Shown here: piece by piece, positions 32,501 to 40,988 of the stretch | How positions within the stretch are numbered: position 1 is the stretch's first letter | Layout: every line of letters starts with the position of its first letter | DNA from: Gigantopelta aegis | Lineage: Eukaryota; Mollusca; Gastropoda; Neomphalida; Peltospiridae | Assembly (NCBI RefSeq): GCF_016097555.1 | Contig: NC_054706.1 | Span: 79,376,353 to 79,440,352, forward strand | DNA: 64,000 nucleotides | Direction: 5' to 3' | Program-made: the position numbers and the translations under genes | Notes under the pieces: model-generated | Database searches by the model: none | What the model saw: the letters and a program-made list of their open reading frames with translations, nothing else | Told to the model about the DNA's origin: nothing

Positions 32501-35320
32501 CATGCATTAGCTAACGTCATGAAGCAGGCATTGTCTAGCGTCATGGAGCAGGCATTCTCTAGTGTCATGGAGCATGCATTAGCTAACGTCATGGTGCAGG
32601 CATTGTCTAGCTTCATGGAGCATGCACTGGCTAACGTCATGGAGCAGACATTAGCTAATACATGCTCCATGACGCTAGCCAGTGTCATGGAGCAGGCATT
32701 ATCTAGCGTCATGGAGCAGGCATTATCTAGCATCATGGAACAGGCATTATCTAGAATCATGGAGCATGCATTAACTCACGTCATGGAGCAGGCATTGTCT
32801 AGCATCATGGAGCAGCCATTCGCTAGCATCATGGAATAGGTATTAGCTCATTTCAAATTTGGTTTTTGGCAAATTAATATTAAAATACATTTGCCAACTT
32901 CAACTTTAATTCACATTTTGCGATTTCTGTGAAATAAAATCGTAAAGCCTGACTAATTACCCAAGCATGAATCCCCAAGTCCATGGAAATTCTAACACAA
33001 AATGAGCAGCGATTCCAATGGTCAACATCTCCACAAGACAGGGTGAGAAAGCAAGTCGTAACACCACAAATGAGAGTCGACGCAGAGCCTTCGGATCCAG
33101 GCCCAAACCCGCTCGTATCAGTATCACAGTCAACGCAATCTGTCTAAAGAGATCAACCAGAATCTTATCAGCATCATCAAACCATGATTAAACATTTTTA
33201 AAGACAATCAACAACAACAAAGAAACACTACTAATTTAATCCAATAATTTTAATTAAATACTATACAAGAGGCTGCAAAATGCAACTATTAAACCACAAA
33301 GGTTCAGTAAAGTTTCTCCATTTTTTAAACATATTTTACCATTCCAAAACATAAACATAACTACATTGCTAACAAATTTATCTTTTCGTTATTAGCAGAT
33401 ACAAATGAGTGGCCACATAGTAAACACTATTTACATGTATTCCCCCCTCCCCCCAACCAGGTCTTGGTTACTGCTTGGCAGTCACATATTTCTGGGTAAC
33501 ACCATGACATGTTTTGACCTGTGTGAGAATGAAAGCAATCCTTCCACGTCTTGGACACTACAACGGTACCTACCTTATGTTAGCAGACCAGGCGTGGTTT
33601 GTGTCCCTTCCGAAGGAAATTTGTGGAATGTTGTTAACCACTATCCCAGTAACTAGCATACCTTGAAATGAAAGATGGAAAAACATTATATCCAATCTAA
33701 CTGAAATTTAATTAGTAACTTAGATAACAATATTGTCCAAAAAATCTTTTTCAACCAGTCAAAACACTCTTGCAGGGTTCGATCGAATTTCACCACGGCA
33801 CCGAAAGCAATTGCCATCAGTGCCCTCCTTACTTGCCATTATGCCCCTAAAATCTTACTGTGTCGACGGCAAGAAAAATGCGGCTCTGCCTTATCTGGTT
33901 TGCCACTGTGTCCTTCGGTATTTTTTTTTTTTTTTTTTTTTTTTTAAAGCCAGCATTTTCTTATTTAGAAATAAAAAAAATGTAACATGAAAAATCACAT
34001 ATAGCAAAGTCAGGCTGCTTGTTGACAAACGAAGTGACAGGTCAGTTATACAATAACAGTTAAACAAAACGTGCTAAAATGCACATAAAAATTACATTAT
34101 TTATAGCAGTTTAAGTTGACATTTATAAATATAATATCCTTTGTGACTCTTTATACATTAGTGATTTTAAATATCATATTAACCAATATATCTTTTCGAC
34201 TTGGCAAGATGATTGGGACGTTGCGGTCACGAACAAGTTTTATTCTGTCAAACCAGTCCTGAGAGTGGCAGTTCTCCTACAGGCGGTGCAAGAAGGATGA
34301 AGTAGTTTTGTGCTGTGCCCGCATTTTTGACGCATTCATTTATTTTAACCTTTTAGTGCCTAAGTACTCAAAATAAATACCAAAAATTATCATATTCATT
34401 CAACTTACAGGTGTTAGTATACCTTGAACACTACCATTTAAGGAAAATGTAGCGTATATGCGTATATTATGCTACATGTTATTAACTTTGTAAAATACAT
34501 TATTATGGCATATATTTGTATCAAACATAAACATTAAAATCCAAGCAGGTGAAATAATTTTTGTCTTAGAAACTTGATATAAAGTAAAATGCTTTCATGC
34601 CTCTCTTTTGAAGAAAATGTTTGTCTTCGTGTCCCTCCAACTTGCCTATGTGCCCTAATTTTTTATATTAAACAGAAGGCTATACTTTCCCCCCAAAAAA
34701 TGAAATTCGACACCTGCTCTTGTCATAGCTAAACAAAAAAGGCATTCAGAACAACCATCTACAATTTAAAAAAAAAATTTTTACTAAATTATTTCTGATA
34801 AAATAAAATTGGCACAATCTATAAAAATAACATATATGCGATAATGAATGAAGTTACCCAGCAATGCTGGCAGTCTGATTAACGTCATGAGATATCCTCC
34901 AATCCAGCAACTGATGAACAGAATTAACAAGGAGAACAAATTCCCACCAGGAAGTGCATCCTTGTCCGTGACAGCGATGAGAACACCCCACCATGTGAAG
35001 AATAAAACAAAAAGAAACAAGAATCCCCCCACTCTGCCATGTGGGGGACACAGAAATGCAAACTTGAATCTCTCACAAAACGATGGGCTGCTCGGCAACG
35101 GGTTCTGTTCAGTACGCAGAGGCAATGTACACCAATGACAAAACAGACGACACCAAAGACATCTTTTATGACTCCCTTTCTTGTTGGACTGCCGACCACT
35201 TTCATGTCTTGTTTCTTTATGATCGACTGGTATATTGTCATCAGATTGGCTGGTGGCTACAGTCAGTGGATTGTTTTCTTTTATTTGTGGTAGATGACCA
35301 TTACGTTTTATTTTACCCAT
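8453..35320 (-). CDS. SLC9B2: Na+/H+ antiporter of the SLC9B (NHA) family, ten coding exons
   Basis: Whole-gene entry; exons follow separately. Joining ten minus-strand exons with consensus GT-AG borders and matching phases gives 617 codons plus stop, somewhat longer than the roughly 540 residues of the mammalian protein because of longer termini. The family exchanges Na+ or Li+ for protons across plasma, endosomal or mitochondrial membranes through about a dozen membrane helices. Visible landmarks are a cytoplasmic N-terminus ending in CPPHGRV, the LPGGNLF segment, the RAGLGLDPKAL helix, SPGVVVP, the ion-site pair in ASIDDVLAITGF (D285-D286), FQPLLFGLIGA and IPKATVQ (K472). No internal stop or frameshift was seen, so it should be functional. 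SLC9B1 and SLC9B2 are close paralogues, so the symbol means SLC9B-type. The introns are unusually loaded with repeats and transposons. Confidence 0.93.
10321..10410 (-). CDS. SLC9B2: SLC9B exon 9
   Basis: A 90-base exon in phase 0, acceptor TTCCAACAG and donor GAACAG|GTTAGT. It encodes AAIGGLALDQAIMRK and then a polar stretch, corresponding to the loop after KATVQ in family members. It was found by reading on from exon 8. Confidence 0.9.
11236..11348. mobile_element. Hairpin MITE adjoining the SLC9B exon-8 donor
   Basis: Inverted arms GGGCCTCGTTTCACGAAGCT and GCTTCGTGGAATGAGACCC surround internal pairs CACTTAAGG and CCTTAAGTAC. It resembles the elements at 5160 and 17838 and ends about eight bases from the exon-8 splice donor. 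Confidence 0.7.
11356..11492 (-). CDS. SLC9B2: SLC9B exon 8, with PKATVQ motif; its acceptor is the last unit of a 68-bp array
   Basis: A 137-base exon, acceptor CACCTAG and donor GTTCAG|GTATGG, phase 1 to 0. It encodes GIYTLCIGLAFRMVVSFLVV and ends LFVVIAWIPKATVQ. The lysine K472 is the family's conserved charged residue near the ion site. The acceptor and first 33 exon bases are near-identical to every unit of the tandem array just upstream in transcription (11,500-13,045). The true exon is the copy that continues into the unique sequence CTTTCCGGATGG. Confidence 0.92.
11495..13045 (-). repeat. 68-bp minisatellite made of the SLC9B exon-8 acceptor and exon start
   Basis: About 22-23 units of 68 bp. 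On the minus strand each unit reads polypyrimidine-like sequence, CACCTAG or CACCTATCTCAG, then about 33 bases nearly identical to the start of exon 8 (GGAATTTACATGCTGTCTAT and so on), then a linker GTTGATTGGATTAATAACC. The unit nearest the gene is the real acceptor. Exact period of 68 is visible from recurring copies at 12600 and 12668. Confidence 0.92.
13200..13790. mobile_element. SINE (minus) joined to a second SINE fragment (plus)
   Basis: A minus-strand body starts AAGTTTTATTTAATGACGCC and has GCAAGGGATCTTTTATTTGC. A tRNA-like head at 13540-13600 follows (GATCTGAACCCAGTACCTAC). A plus-strand fragment with CCATGGTATGTACTGTTCTG follows. Confidence 0.75.
13800..13880. repeat. (GA)n microsatellite
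   Basis: About 80 bases of GA repeats. Confidence 0.97.
13881..15721. other. SLC9B intronic stretch without recognised exon
   Basis: AT-rich, apart from the (GA)n tract at 15354. Short ORFs show no domain. Confidence 0.5.
15354..15406. repeat. (GA)n microsatellite
   Basis: About 50 bases of GA repeats. Confidence 0.97.
15722..16195. repeat. Dispersed 475-bp repeat, copy 1, with internal palindrome
   Basis: Nearly identical to 36242-36715. It contains an inverted pair around GTATTTGTCTCGGCAGAGCC and TCGACAAATACCGATTAAC plus TGATGACGTCAT. It is probably a non-autonomous DNA transposon. Confidence 0.8.
16410..16600. mobile_element. Hairpin MITE with about 55-70-bp arms
   Basis: The arm TGTCTTGTGATATCATAATT and its inverse AATTATGATATCACAAGACA flank a short loop around TCCTTGGCAAGCCTCGG. 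Confidence 0.8.
16650..16960 (-). mobile_element. tRNA-derived SINE, minus orientation
   Basis: It starts GTTCAACGACACCACTGGAG and has TTGGATGTCAAATATTTG and GCAAGGGATCTTTTATATGC. The head region is diverged. Confidence 0.75.
17006..17100. repeat. Poly-G plus (GA)n microsatellite
   Basis: A G-rich run followed by about 70 bases of GA repeats. Confidence 0.97.
17300..17610. repeat. 28-bp minisatellite next to SLC9B exon 7
   Basis: About 11 units of GTACTTGTACACTGTGAATG plus TGTTCACA, starting some 60 bases after the exon-7 donor on the minus strand. No exon sequence is included in the unit. Confidence 0.92.
17670..17778 (-). CDS. SLC9B2: SLC9B exon 7
   Basis: A 109-base exon, acceptor CTTATTCAG and donor ATCG|GTATGA, phase 0 to 1. 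It encodes WMIFQPLLFGLIGAAVDIS, one of the most conserved segments of the family. A 28-bp tandem array begins about 60 bases past its donor. Confidence 0.94.
17838..18192. mobile_element. Hairpin MITE split by an insertion
   Basis: The arms AAGCTATCTTAGAGCTATGA and GTGCTAAGATAGCTTTAAAA belong to the same family as the element at 5160. The middle (about 17912-18119) is foreign, with CAATCCCCAACGTTAACACA and an AT-rich tail, and looks like the 3' end of a LINE; a related fragment is at 30340-30400. Confidence 0.6.
18200..19040. other. SLC9B intronic stretch without recognised exon
   Basis: It contains a repeated phrase GGGATCAAATAGACAATAAC at about 18563 and 18844 and inverted relatives of it, suggesting another dispersed palindromic repeat. 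Confidence 0.45.
19045..19290. repeat. Imperfect 60-bp tandem repeat, four units
   Basis: Units share TATTCCTACAGAACTGTGTC, TCAACTGTG and TCTAGTTATATATTTTC. It lies just after SLC9B exon 6 on the minus strand. Confidence 0.8.
19408..19572 (-). CDS. SLC9B2: SLC9B exon 6
   Basis: A 165-base, 55-codon exon in phase 0 on both sides, acceptor CCGTTTCAG and donor GACAAG|GTAACG. It encodes hydrophobic helices with LVGLALLAILLSIYLEW and SGAGPLGCLSLAFVAALKW. It is separated from exon 5 by a 10-kb intron that houses the LINE and the DIRS-like element. Confidence 0.92.
19620..21603. other. Intronic stretch without recognised gene, possibly the LINE 3' untranslated region
   Basis: No host exon was found. 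Two related blocks near 21350 and 21520 share a pattern around GCTAATCG and GGTCGAGTGC. A 131-codon plus-strand ORF at 20277 has no recognisable domain and I regard it as chance. The span between the RNase H stop and about 20 kb may be the tail of the LINE. Confidence 0.4.
21604..23503 (-). mobile_element. Truncated non-LTR retrotransposon (RT C-terminal half plus RNase H)
   Basis: On the minus strand 23.48-23.1 kb encodes the RT core with GIPQGSVLSPTLFNIFINDL and the catalytic FADDCAIW. About 22.45-22.08 kb is an RNase H domain with TAEMTAILEALK, FSDSLSS and HVGIMGNEIADYGAKKAL. The ORF from 22119 to 21604 ends in a Cys-His segment (CQCGTPEDMKHYLLDCPLH) usual after RNase H in I-, Nimb- or LOA-type LINEs. 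An in-frame stop near 22,290 and other breaks make it a pseudogene. The 5' part (endonuclease and first half of RT) is missing at the junction with the DIRS-like element. Confidence 0.82.
23504..23862. repeat. Large inverted repeat (65-80-bp arms) at the 3' end of the DIRS-like element
   Basis: Arm one (about 23504-23580) and arm two (about 23776-23862) are exact or near-exact reverse complements. Each arm is itself bounded by ACAGGTAATGT and ACATTACCTGT. The spacer holds the poly-C and terminal repeat. DIRS elements carry an internal complementary region in this position, which is a possible explanation. Confidence 0.7.
23586..23730 (+). repeat. Inverted terminal repeat of the DIRS-like element, low-coordinate copy
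   Basis: Poly-C followed by ACAAGTGGTCTGGTCCGAAC and a stretch matching the reverse complement of 29340-29480 with few differences. Confidence 0.75.
24419..25600 (-). pseudogene. Tyrosine recombinase of the DIRS-like element
   Basis: An N-terminal SAM-like part reads through about 25,600-25,285, and the catalytic part is an intact frame 25288-24419. Catalytic residues visible are Arg in ATAARVSEL, His-x-x-Arg in NPHELRALAAT, a Trp in the next helix (CFWATDSIF) and the Tyr nucleophile in NYYLRD. This set defines the phage-integrase-type recombinases of DIRS elements. Confidence 0.8.
25813..27320 (-). pseudogene. Reverse transcriptase and RNase H of the DIRS-like element, broken
   Basis: The RT start has FYSNIFLVPKKD. 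The next frame resumes at LTLRDVLAVIKPGDWLASL with SLDLKDAYLHV and the catalytic YLDDCL. The RPV-type segment normally found between VPKKD and the LDLKDAY block is missing, and a frameshift sits there. RNase H (26247-25813) has LFVNASLEGWGAHL, LLELLAV, ATDSTTAAAYINRQGG and HIPGVSNVLADTLSR, with the first catalytic Asp replaced by Asn (VNAS rather than the usual D-A-S). Confidence 0.8.
27351..28905 (-). pseudogene. Gag-like region of the DIRS-like element, in three frames
   Basis: The first block (28905-28303) begins with a Cys-rich segment (RACLCCKKF, CPGCRVPCSRCDLC) followed by Ser/Pro/Arg-rich sequence. The second (28306-28028) and third (28070-27351) blocks lie in other frames. The third is helical and ends in a Gly/Arg/Pro-rich basic tail, as in nucleic-acid-binding gag proteins. 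At least two frameshifts are needed to read it through. Confidence 0.65.
28906..29339. other. Leader region of the DIRS-like element with a duplicated segment
   Basis: Two similar blocks (about 28955-29110 and 29110-29275) share CACAAAGCCGGT, AACATTTCATGTAATTAA, ATACGCGAAA and GGTGAAAAACATTTCACCCA. No gene was seen. Confidence 0.6.
29340..29502 (-). repeat. Inverted terminal repeat of the DIRS-like element, high-coordinate copy
   Basis: It ends in about 38 bases of poly-G. It pairs with the copy at 23586-23730 across sequence including GGAAGTTACAGTCATGTGAC and GGGATGTTCGGACC. Confidence 0.75.
29600..29905 (+). mobile_element. tRNA-derived SINE, nearly full length
   Basis: The head is GTAGCCCAGTGATAAAGCAT with GGATCGATCCCTGC. 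The body has GGTATGTGCTACCC and AAAATCCCTTGCTACTAATG. The tail has CCAATAGCCAATGATT and GCTCTAGTGGTGTTGTTAAA. Confidence 0.85.
29920..30026 (-). CDS. SLC9B2: SLC9B exon 5
   Basis: A 107-base exon, acceptor TTTCTTTCAG and donor CAAGT|GTAAGT. It encodes DNVVWSLFKGPVEAMVGL and then a membrane helix ending WYIPHKSS. The phase runs from 1 to 0. A SINE lies immediately downstream in the intron (29605-29905). Confidence 0.9.
30435..30610 (-). CDS. SLC9B2: SLC9B exon 4: ion-binding aspartate pair
   Basis: A 176-base exon, acceptor TGTTTCAG and donor CTCATG|GTGAGA. It encodes FVLAAVSPGVVVPCLL, then GYGVDKGIPTLIIAAAS and IDDVLAITGFG. In the cation/proton antiporter 2 group the two adjacent aspartates (D285-D286 here) form the Na+/H+ site, so the transport centre is intact. 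Confidence 0.95.
30781..32850. repeat. 24-bp minisatellite in SLC9B intron 3, in two duplicated blocks
   Basis: The unit is 24 bp (GGAGCAGGCATTAGCTAGCA plus TCAT). Because 24 is a multiple of three, the array is open in reading frames on both strands (ALASIMEQ one way, SMMLANAC the other), but it lies between exons and is not coding. The block is preceded at about 30645-30780 and again at about 31875-32010 by the same 135-bp unique sequence, so the whole block was duplicated once. Confidence 0.93.
32961..33143 (-). CDS. SLC9B2: SLC9B exon 3
   Basis: A 183-base exon, acceptor TCTTTAG and donor CTTGG|GTAATT, phase 2 to phase 2. It encodes the helix ALTVILIRAGLGLDPKALRR and a second helix ending FPWTWGFMLG. 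The RAGLGLD segment is a strong signature of the family. Confidence 0.94.
33574..33661 (-). CDS. SLC9B2: SLC9B exon 2
   Basis: An 88-base exon with acceptor TTTCAAG and donor ATAAG|GTAGGT. It encodes GMLVTGIVVNNIPQIS followed by a hydrophilic loop and enters and leaves in phases 1 and 2. It matches the family segment that follows the first LLG turn. It is too short to stand out as an ORF and was found by extending the protein alignment. Confidence 0.9.
33700..34780. other. SLC9B intron 1 without recognised exon
   Basis: AT-rich with a poly-T tract at 33920-33945. No additional exon is needed, since exons 1 and 2 join in phase. Confidence 0.55.
34858..35320 (-). CDS. SLC9B2: SLC9B exon 1: start codon, cytoplasmic N-terminus and first membrane helices
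   Basis: The ATG at 35320 has an in-frame TGA 12 bases upstream, which fixes the start. The exon encodes 154 residues plus one base. Residues 1 to about 85 are polar and cysteine-containing with no recognised domain. CPPHGRV then begins the conserved family core, followed by two hydrophobic helices around LPGGNLF and ending IRLPALLG. The donor reads CTGG|GTAACT. Confidence 0.92.
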
Positions 35321-35339
35321 ACTTCTGATTCATTTGATA

Positions 35340-36240
35340 CATGATAGAGTTTGATGTATAATATTTATCTGCAAAGAAAACAAAATTAGCTTTATTTCTT
35401 GTTGAATAAACAGTAAAGCATGTTGGTGCTTTAATTTGCCCAACAGATTAGAATTGAAGGCAGCACAAACAAGACATATGCCCTGATAATTTCCTGATTA
35501 TAAATTAAGAAAAAAAAAATTCTTACATTTTTATACATAAAGCAATTTACCAATTACAGAGATGCAACAACTTGTAATTTTTGTCTGAGTGGATTTCAGG
35601 GTTTTTTCATCAGTTGATTTTCATTCTTACATCCATCCAATTAAAATTAAGGTTCAACACTGGGGAATATTTTGTTTTTTAAATCTTGATTAGTGATATT
35701 TCTAGATAAAATTTATAAAATATTACTGTTTAATGTTATAAAATTGTGTAGCGATCTTTAAAACTTGTGTAGCTAACCAGGGTCTTATGGCTTAACCACT
35801 AAACCACTGAGGTTGGTGAGCATTGGAAACTAAAGATTTGTTGTACCCGGTACGTTATATGTATTTTCATCAAAAAACCCCAAATGAAGTTATAGTTTGT
35901 TTTATTTAATGACACTACTAGAGCGTATTTACTAGTAATTTTTTTAATCTTAGTGAAAACTTCATACATATTTTTCATACAGAGGACAGCTCAAACACAG
36001 CCTTTGCACATGCCAGTTGCTTGAGATGGAAAAGACTAAAAACAAATATAACAATTAAAAAACAATATCAATAATTTTACAAATCAATGTTTCCAACAAA
36101 AACGTTTTCTATATCCTTTTTCTTTATTTCCTGGGGTGGGTGTTGGGGCATTTGTTGAACTAGTGTTGGGAATCGGATGGAATTTCATCATCTAGCTCAG
36201 GTTATTTTTTTCATTTTCGTATGCAGTTAACCAATATTTG
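35340..36240. other. 5' flank of SLC9B; minus-strand SINE fragment
   Basis: AT-rich. A fragment at about 35890-36010 has GTTTTATTTAATGACACTAC, as at the 3' ends of the SINEs. Untranslated exons and the promoter of SLC9B should lie in this region or further right, but none could be identified. Confidence 0.45.
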
Positions 36241-36241
36241 T

Positions 36242-36715
36242 CTTTATCCTATAACTTGCCCATGATATCCATGTCATAAACCCATGTCATAATTTACTTT
36301 ATTAACCCAGTTAATAATAGTATGCAAATCTGAAAGGTCTCTAGGTAATTTGTTGCTGTGGATGGGTCATTTGCTTACAAGCCAACAAGGCCTGTATACC
36401 TGAGCGTAACGTTTTCAAAGATTTGTTTGAAACGCGTGACGTCAAACTAATTTGTGTTAATCGTGATGACGTCATATTACCAATGGCGGCAACTTTAGTA
36501 CTGTGATTTACTATTTTTTTTATTAAAATGTTATTTTAGGAGTGTTATAGGATAAATAGAATTCGCTACTCTTTTTTTTTTAATATGTAAAATATCAACC
36601 TTGTCTAGTTAATCGGTATTTGTCTCGGCAGAGCCTCGACAAATACCGATTAACATAGACTCGGTTGATATTTTCCATATTAAAAAATACTCGTGACGAA
36701 TCCTCTATTTATAAA
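36242..36715. repeat. Dispersed 475-bp repeat, copy 2, with internal palindrome
   Basis: Same structure as 15722-16195, with about one difference in twenty bases. It lies 5' of SLC9B. Confidence 0.8.
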
Positions 36716-37550
36716 GCTATTCGATTATGTGATATAATTTGTATTGATTTAATGTTAAATGGTTCTGCTATAAACCGATATGCAATAAAGTGGATTTGAC
36801 TGTATATATATTAATTACATAAACATCACAATGAATACAATTTACAATATCATGTAGTAATAAAGATATGAAATACAAACAATAAGAAATTACTTCCAAT
36901 TCACGCAAATAATAGGATATACTTCCGGAATAAGAATTTTTCATGGTAAGTCAGATAAGAAAAATGTGATTCTTATTTTATAATGTAAATTATTTCTAAA
37001 AACTTGTATTAAATGCAGAGATCTTGATAAGGAAATAATATTCTTCGACTTCTAGGGAATAATCTCTCATTTGCAGGTAGGGATGGGATGGTTCAGTTTT
37101 TTTATTTTCTATTCGATTTTCGGTTTTGGGTCCACAGTTCGGTTTATTCACGGTTTGATTTATTTGTGATACTTTTCACAAGTACATGTAGTACAAGTAC
37201 GCCAATTATCATACACACATTTTTATAAACTATTGTAAGAGCAAGACATTTTAGTTTTAATTGTTATTTGTAAAATAATTGTAAATATAAAATTATATCT
37301 CGACTAGAAAACAAAAAATTTATTTTTACCATGCCATGTTAGCGTGTTGAGTCTGGGATACTTGGGTAATGTGTTCCCCAGGATTTGAGTTCAGATGGTT
37401 GGCAAAATAATTTTGGGGCAAGAATGCTAGGGATAGTCTCTCCCATATTGTTTTTCTTAATTCAGTTGTCTTTAGATGCAGTCTAAGTACATAATATATG
37501 GGTGTCATGTACACATTATAGAAGTCTAAAAGAAAAATATATGTTAAGAC

Positions 37551-38729
37551 CAGGGGTGGGGAAAAATAAAATTGTCAATCGGTCCCACGTGATGGGGGGG
37601 GGGGGGGGGGAGGAGAAGAAAGGAATACAAATAAAAATTATAAAATCATTTAAAAGGTAATATTTGCCAAATAGCGTTTTAAAAAAAAAAAAATCATAGT
37701 GGCATTTGTGTATTTTCATCTTGAATCATGAACACGAAACGATAAACATCAAAACATGCAAGAAAAACAAAATGTTTGATCACATCAGCGAAAAAAACTA
37801 ATTATATATATTTTACATACTGGTAATGGAATAAATAATATTAAAAAAAGAGAAAAAGTTATGCATTTTAACTCCCATATATGTATAAAAAGTACCAGTA
37901 TTCAGTACTGTCCTGAAAATTAATGAACAATAACACCATTGGAGTGTTTGACAACTTGAGCTAGCACACGTTTAGACAAAGCAATTAATAACGTCGCTGA
38001 CTGGATGACATTTGACCTCTCCTGGCTCTAAAGATAGCCAGTTTAGCTATTCCAGCTCACTCTCATTTTTTTTTTTTTTTTAAAAGGTGTAAACCTTTTT
38101 CTAAATTTTAAAGTCCTTTATAATTATTTGATACACTACATTGAACAGTCAACAAGAAACACATTTATAGATTATTTCAGTATATTTTATGCTATTTCAA
38201 GCAGTTTGTATTTCATAAAAGCCTCTTGCCTCGGAGTTGGACTCGACACTCGATGGTTCGACCCGACAGAGCTCCGTACACAGGCGTTGACATGTGTTGA
38301 TTGTGACCAGTTGCAAACTCTGAGTCCTTTGTTTTAATTGGAGTGTTAATACCTTGGTAGCTTTCTCACCAAGAATGATGTTATTGTTAACGTCTGTTTT
38401 ATTGCATGACCAGCTCAGCGGCTTTGACAAATGTCTAGCCTAGGCTAGTGGCAGTAGATTGATTGTAGGTCCAATTTATGGCAGACTTTAAAATCACAGA
38501 CGTCTGAAACACCAGTCAGTTTGACCACTATTTATTTATTTATTATTATTTTAAATCATGCACAAGATACCAATGTCTGGGCAGGCCGATCCAATTGGCG
38601 GATAGGAATTTGTTCCAATAATAAAAACAGACAGGTGCTTCGGACCGACAAGAATGACAAAAGTGGAACTGGTCTCGGAGATCGAGAATCGGTCCCAGAC
38701 CGGGGAAAAAGGGATTTTCCCCACCCCTG
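37551..38729. mobile_element. Non-autonomous hAT transposon with perfect target duplication
   Basis: Terminal inverted repeats CAGGGGTGGGGAAAA and TTTTCCCCACCCCTG are flanked by identical 8-bp copies GTTAAGAC (37543-37550 and 38730-38737). The 8-bp duplication and CAGGG-type end are diagnostic of hAT. There is no transposase ORF; short ORFs inside are not recognisable. Confidence 0.88.
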
Positions 38730-38788
38730 GTTAAGACATATTTCTGTAATGTGTATTATTATTTTGATAATGTCAAATCTTTGATGAG

Positions 38789-38789
<1 letters not shown>

Positions 38790-38832
<43 letters not shown>
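38790..38832. repeat. (TA)n microsatellite
   Basis: About 40 bases of TA repeats just right of the hAT element. Confidence 0.95.
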
Positions 38833-38837
<5 letters not shown>

Positions 38838-40290
38838 CAGAGAATAATAAACAAGTTACCAGTTATTATCAAATTTATGTCTTGAGTGAAATAATTTTCA
38901 GTTGTCACAAGCTTTATCGAGTGACAATTAAAAATTATTTCATGAGGGACATAAATTTTATAATAGCTGGTACTGAGTTTGTTATTCTATTTATTACTTC
39001 AGCTATTTTTTCTCTAAAAACCTTTATTTTCCACGTACATGCACAAAGGCCAACCTGTATAGAAATGATGTAAACCACTTTATGCACTGTTTTGAGAATT
39101 ACTATATGTTGTAATTTAATCACATTCATAGATAATTTTCAAAAACACAAGTTCTCTTTATTCTGCTTCAAAATCTATAATGTATTGCATTAAAATGACA
39201 TTATGTTATAAATTTAACACCAAAAAACAGAAAGCCGTAAACACAAAATCTTTAAACAAATTAAGATAAGCGAACCATGAACACTATTTTAATGTGTAAT
39301 AAATAATATGCAATGCAAATATTAATAGTGGCTCATATGTTATAGCTCTAAAGAAGATTGCACAAATAATATTGTTTGGGCACCTAACGCCATTATTTTT
39401 TAATATTTAAGTCTCCCAAACAGGACATTGGTCGCATTTGGCGACTTGGCCACAGGCCGTTTCGAGCCCTGATTGAACAAGTTGTCACAACAGCCTCCTG
39501 AAATTCGAAATATATAATGATTTCAAATACATCAGTAGTTATTACCTGATCCTTTCATATCTAATATTACGTTTACTATGTTTCAATTATGTATTTAAAA
39601 CTACATAATGTTAAAACAAATATAATACATTTGAAATTAATTTTATCCTTCTTAATGACGAACATGACGAACTTGACGAACTTGCGGTTTAGTCTCCGTG
39701 CATAACGTCACCAGTTTCTGCTGTTCTATTACTTCCTATGACAAGGTAATTATTATGATCAGAAAATACTTGTTACAAATAGCATTAAAATAATATAATA
39801 ATAATAGTAATAACGGACCATATGAATAATCACATTAATTAATAAATATTTGCGGCGCTCTACCAATGATGTCATCATTTGGAACGTAGAAATTAGTGAC
39901 GTAATAAGAAGCTGAACATAAAATCTTACCTTGACTTGTCATTTTATTAGTGGTTTTAAAAGATTTGCATTACTATAGTTAAGGCTACGTTATGCATAAT
40001 TTAAACATCAAAATAATAATATTTGAAATAATTTGAAATAAATAATAAAACGAACATCCTCTTAGAAGTAAAATAAATACAAATATAATGAAATTTTGTT
40101 TACAATTTAGCCTAGGCCTACTTCGTTTACTTTAACAGCAGATAGGGTTATTGCACATTTGCACAGACACATACACGGTTCCAAACATCGATACTAATAT
40201 TTAGTTTTATACGACTGGTCATTTCAATAGATTTTCCATATGCAAAGTGTTTGCTTATCATAAACAAAATGTTACTCTACTTTTATATGC
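38833..40290. other. Intergenic stretch without recognised gene
   Basis: Very AT-rich. A short tandem of TGACGAAC-type units lies at about 39656-39685. No coding signal was seen. Confidence 0.5.
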
Positions 40291-40299
40291 TAAATAAAG

Positions 40300-40485
40300 T
40301 TTAAGTTTGATTTGTTTAATGACACCACTAGGGCACATTGATTTATTAATCATTGCTATTGTATGTCAAATATTTGGTAATTATTACGTTCTATAGTCCT
40401 AGAAAGGAAACCCGTTACATTTTTCCATTAGTAGCAAGGTATCTTTTTATATGTACCAGTCCATAGACAGGATAGCACATACCTT
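40300..40485 (-). mobile_element. SINE fragment, minus orientation
   Basis: It starts TTTGTTTAATGACACCACTA and includes TAGCAAGGTATCTTTTTATA and GACAGGATAGCACATACC. Confidence 0.7.
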
Positions 40486-40672
40486 TGTCCGTCCTTCCGT
40501 CTACCGCACATATATTTGTTTTTACATTGCCTTAAGATATTTAACTGACGTTTTGTATATAGTTTTATTATATACTGCTATCAACGTGGACATGAACTCT
40601 TTTTCACGTGCTCCTATAACACTAAGTTTTCGAGCACGCCTATCACGGGCTTAGTCTCTGACATCGCCATGA

Positions 40673-40982
40673 GGCGGGACGTAGCTCAGTGGTACAGCGC
40701 TCGCCTGATGCGCTATCGATCTAGGGAAATGCGTGTAACTGTTGTAACAAAAAAGAAAGAAATGTTTTATTTAACGACGCACACTCAACACATTTTAATT
40801 ACGGTTATATGGCGTCAGACATATGCTTAAGGACACACACATATATTGAGAGGAAACCCGCTGTCGCCACTTCGATCATGGGCTACTCTTTGCGATTAGC
40901 AGCAAGGGATCTTTTATATGTACCATCCCACAGACAGGATAGCACATACCATTGCCTTTGATATACCAGTCGTGGTGCACTG
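40673..40982. repeat. SINE interrupted by the Polinton-like element, left part
   Basis: A plus-strand tRNA-like head (GTAGCTCAGTGGTACAGCGC) is followed by a minus-strand SINE body with AGCAAGGGATCTTTTATATG and GTGGTGCACTGGCTG. The sequence stops at the element border. Confidence 0.75.
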
Positions 40983-40988
40983 GCTGTG
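40983..40988. other. Target site duplication, left copy (GCTGTG)
   Basis: Six bases directly abutting the left terminal repeat and identical to 46496-46501 on the other side. Confidence 0.85.

Noticed and set aside
40680..40740. tRNA-like sequence with GTAGCTCAGTGG
   Set aside because: It lacks a complete cloverleaf and is the head of a SINE. The same holds for the other SINE heads in the window.
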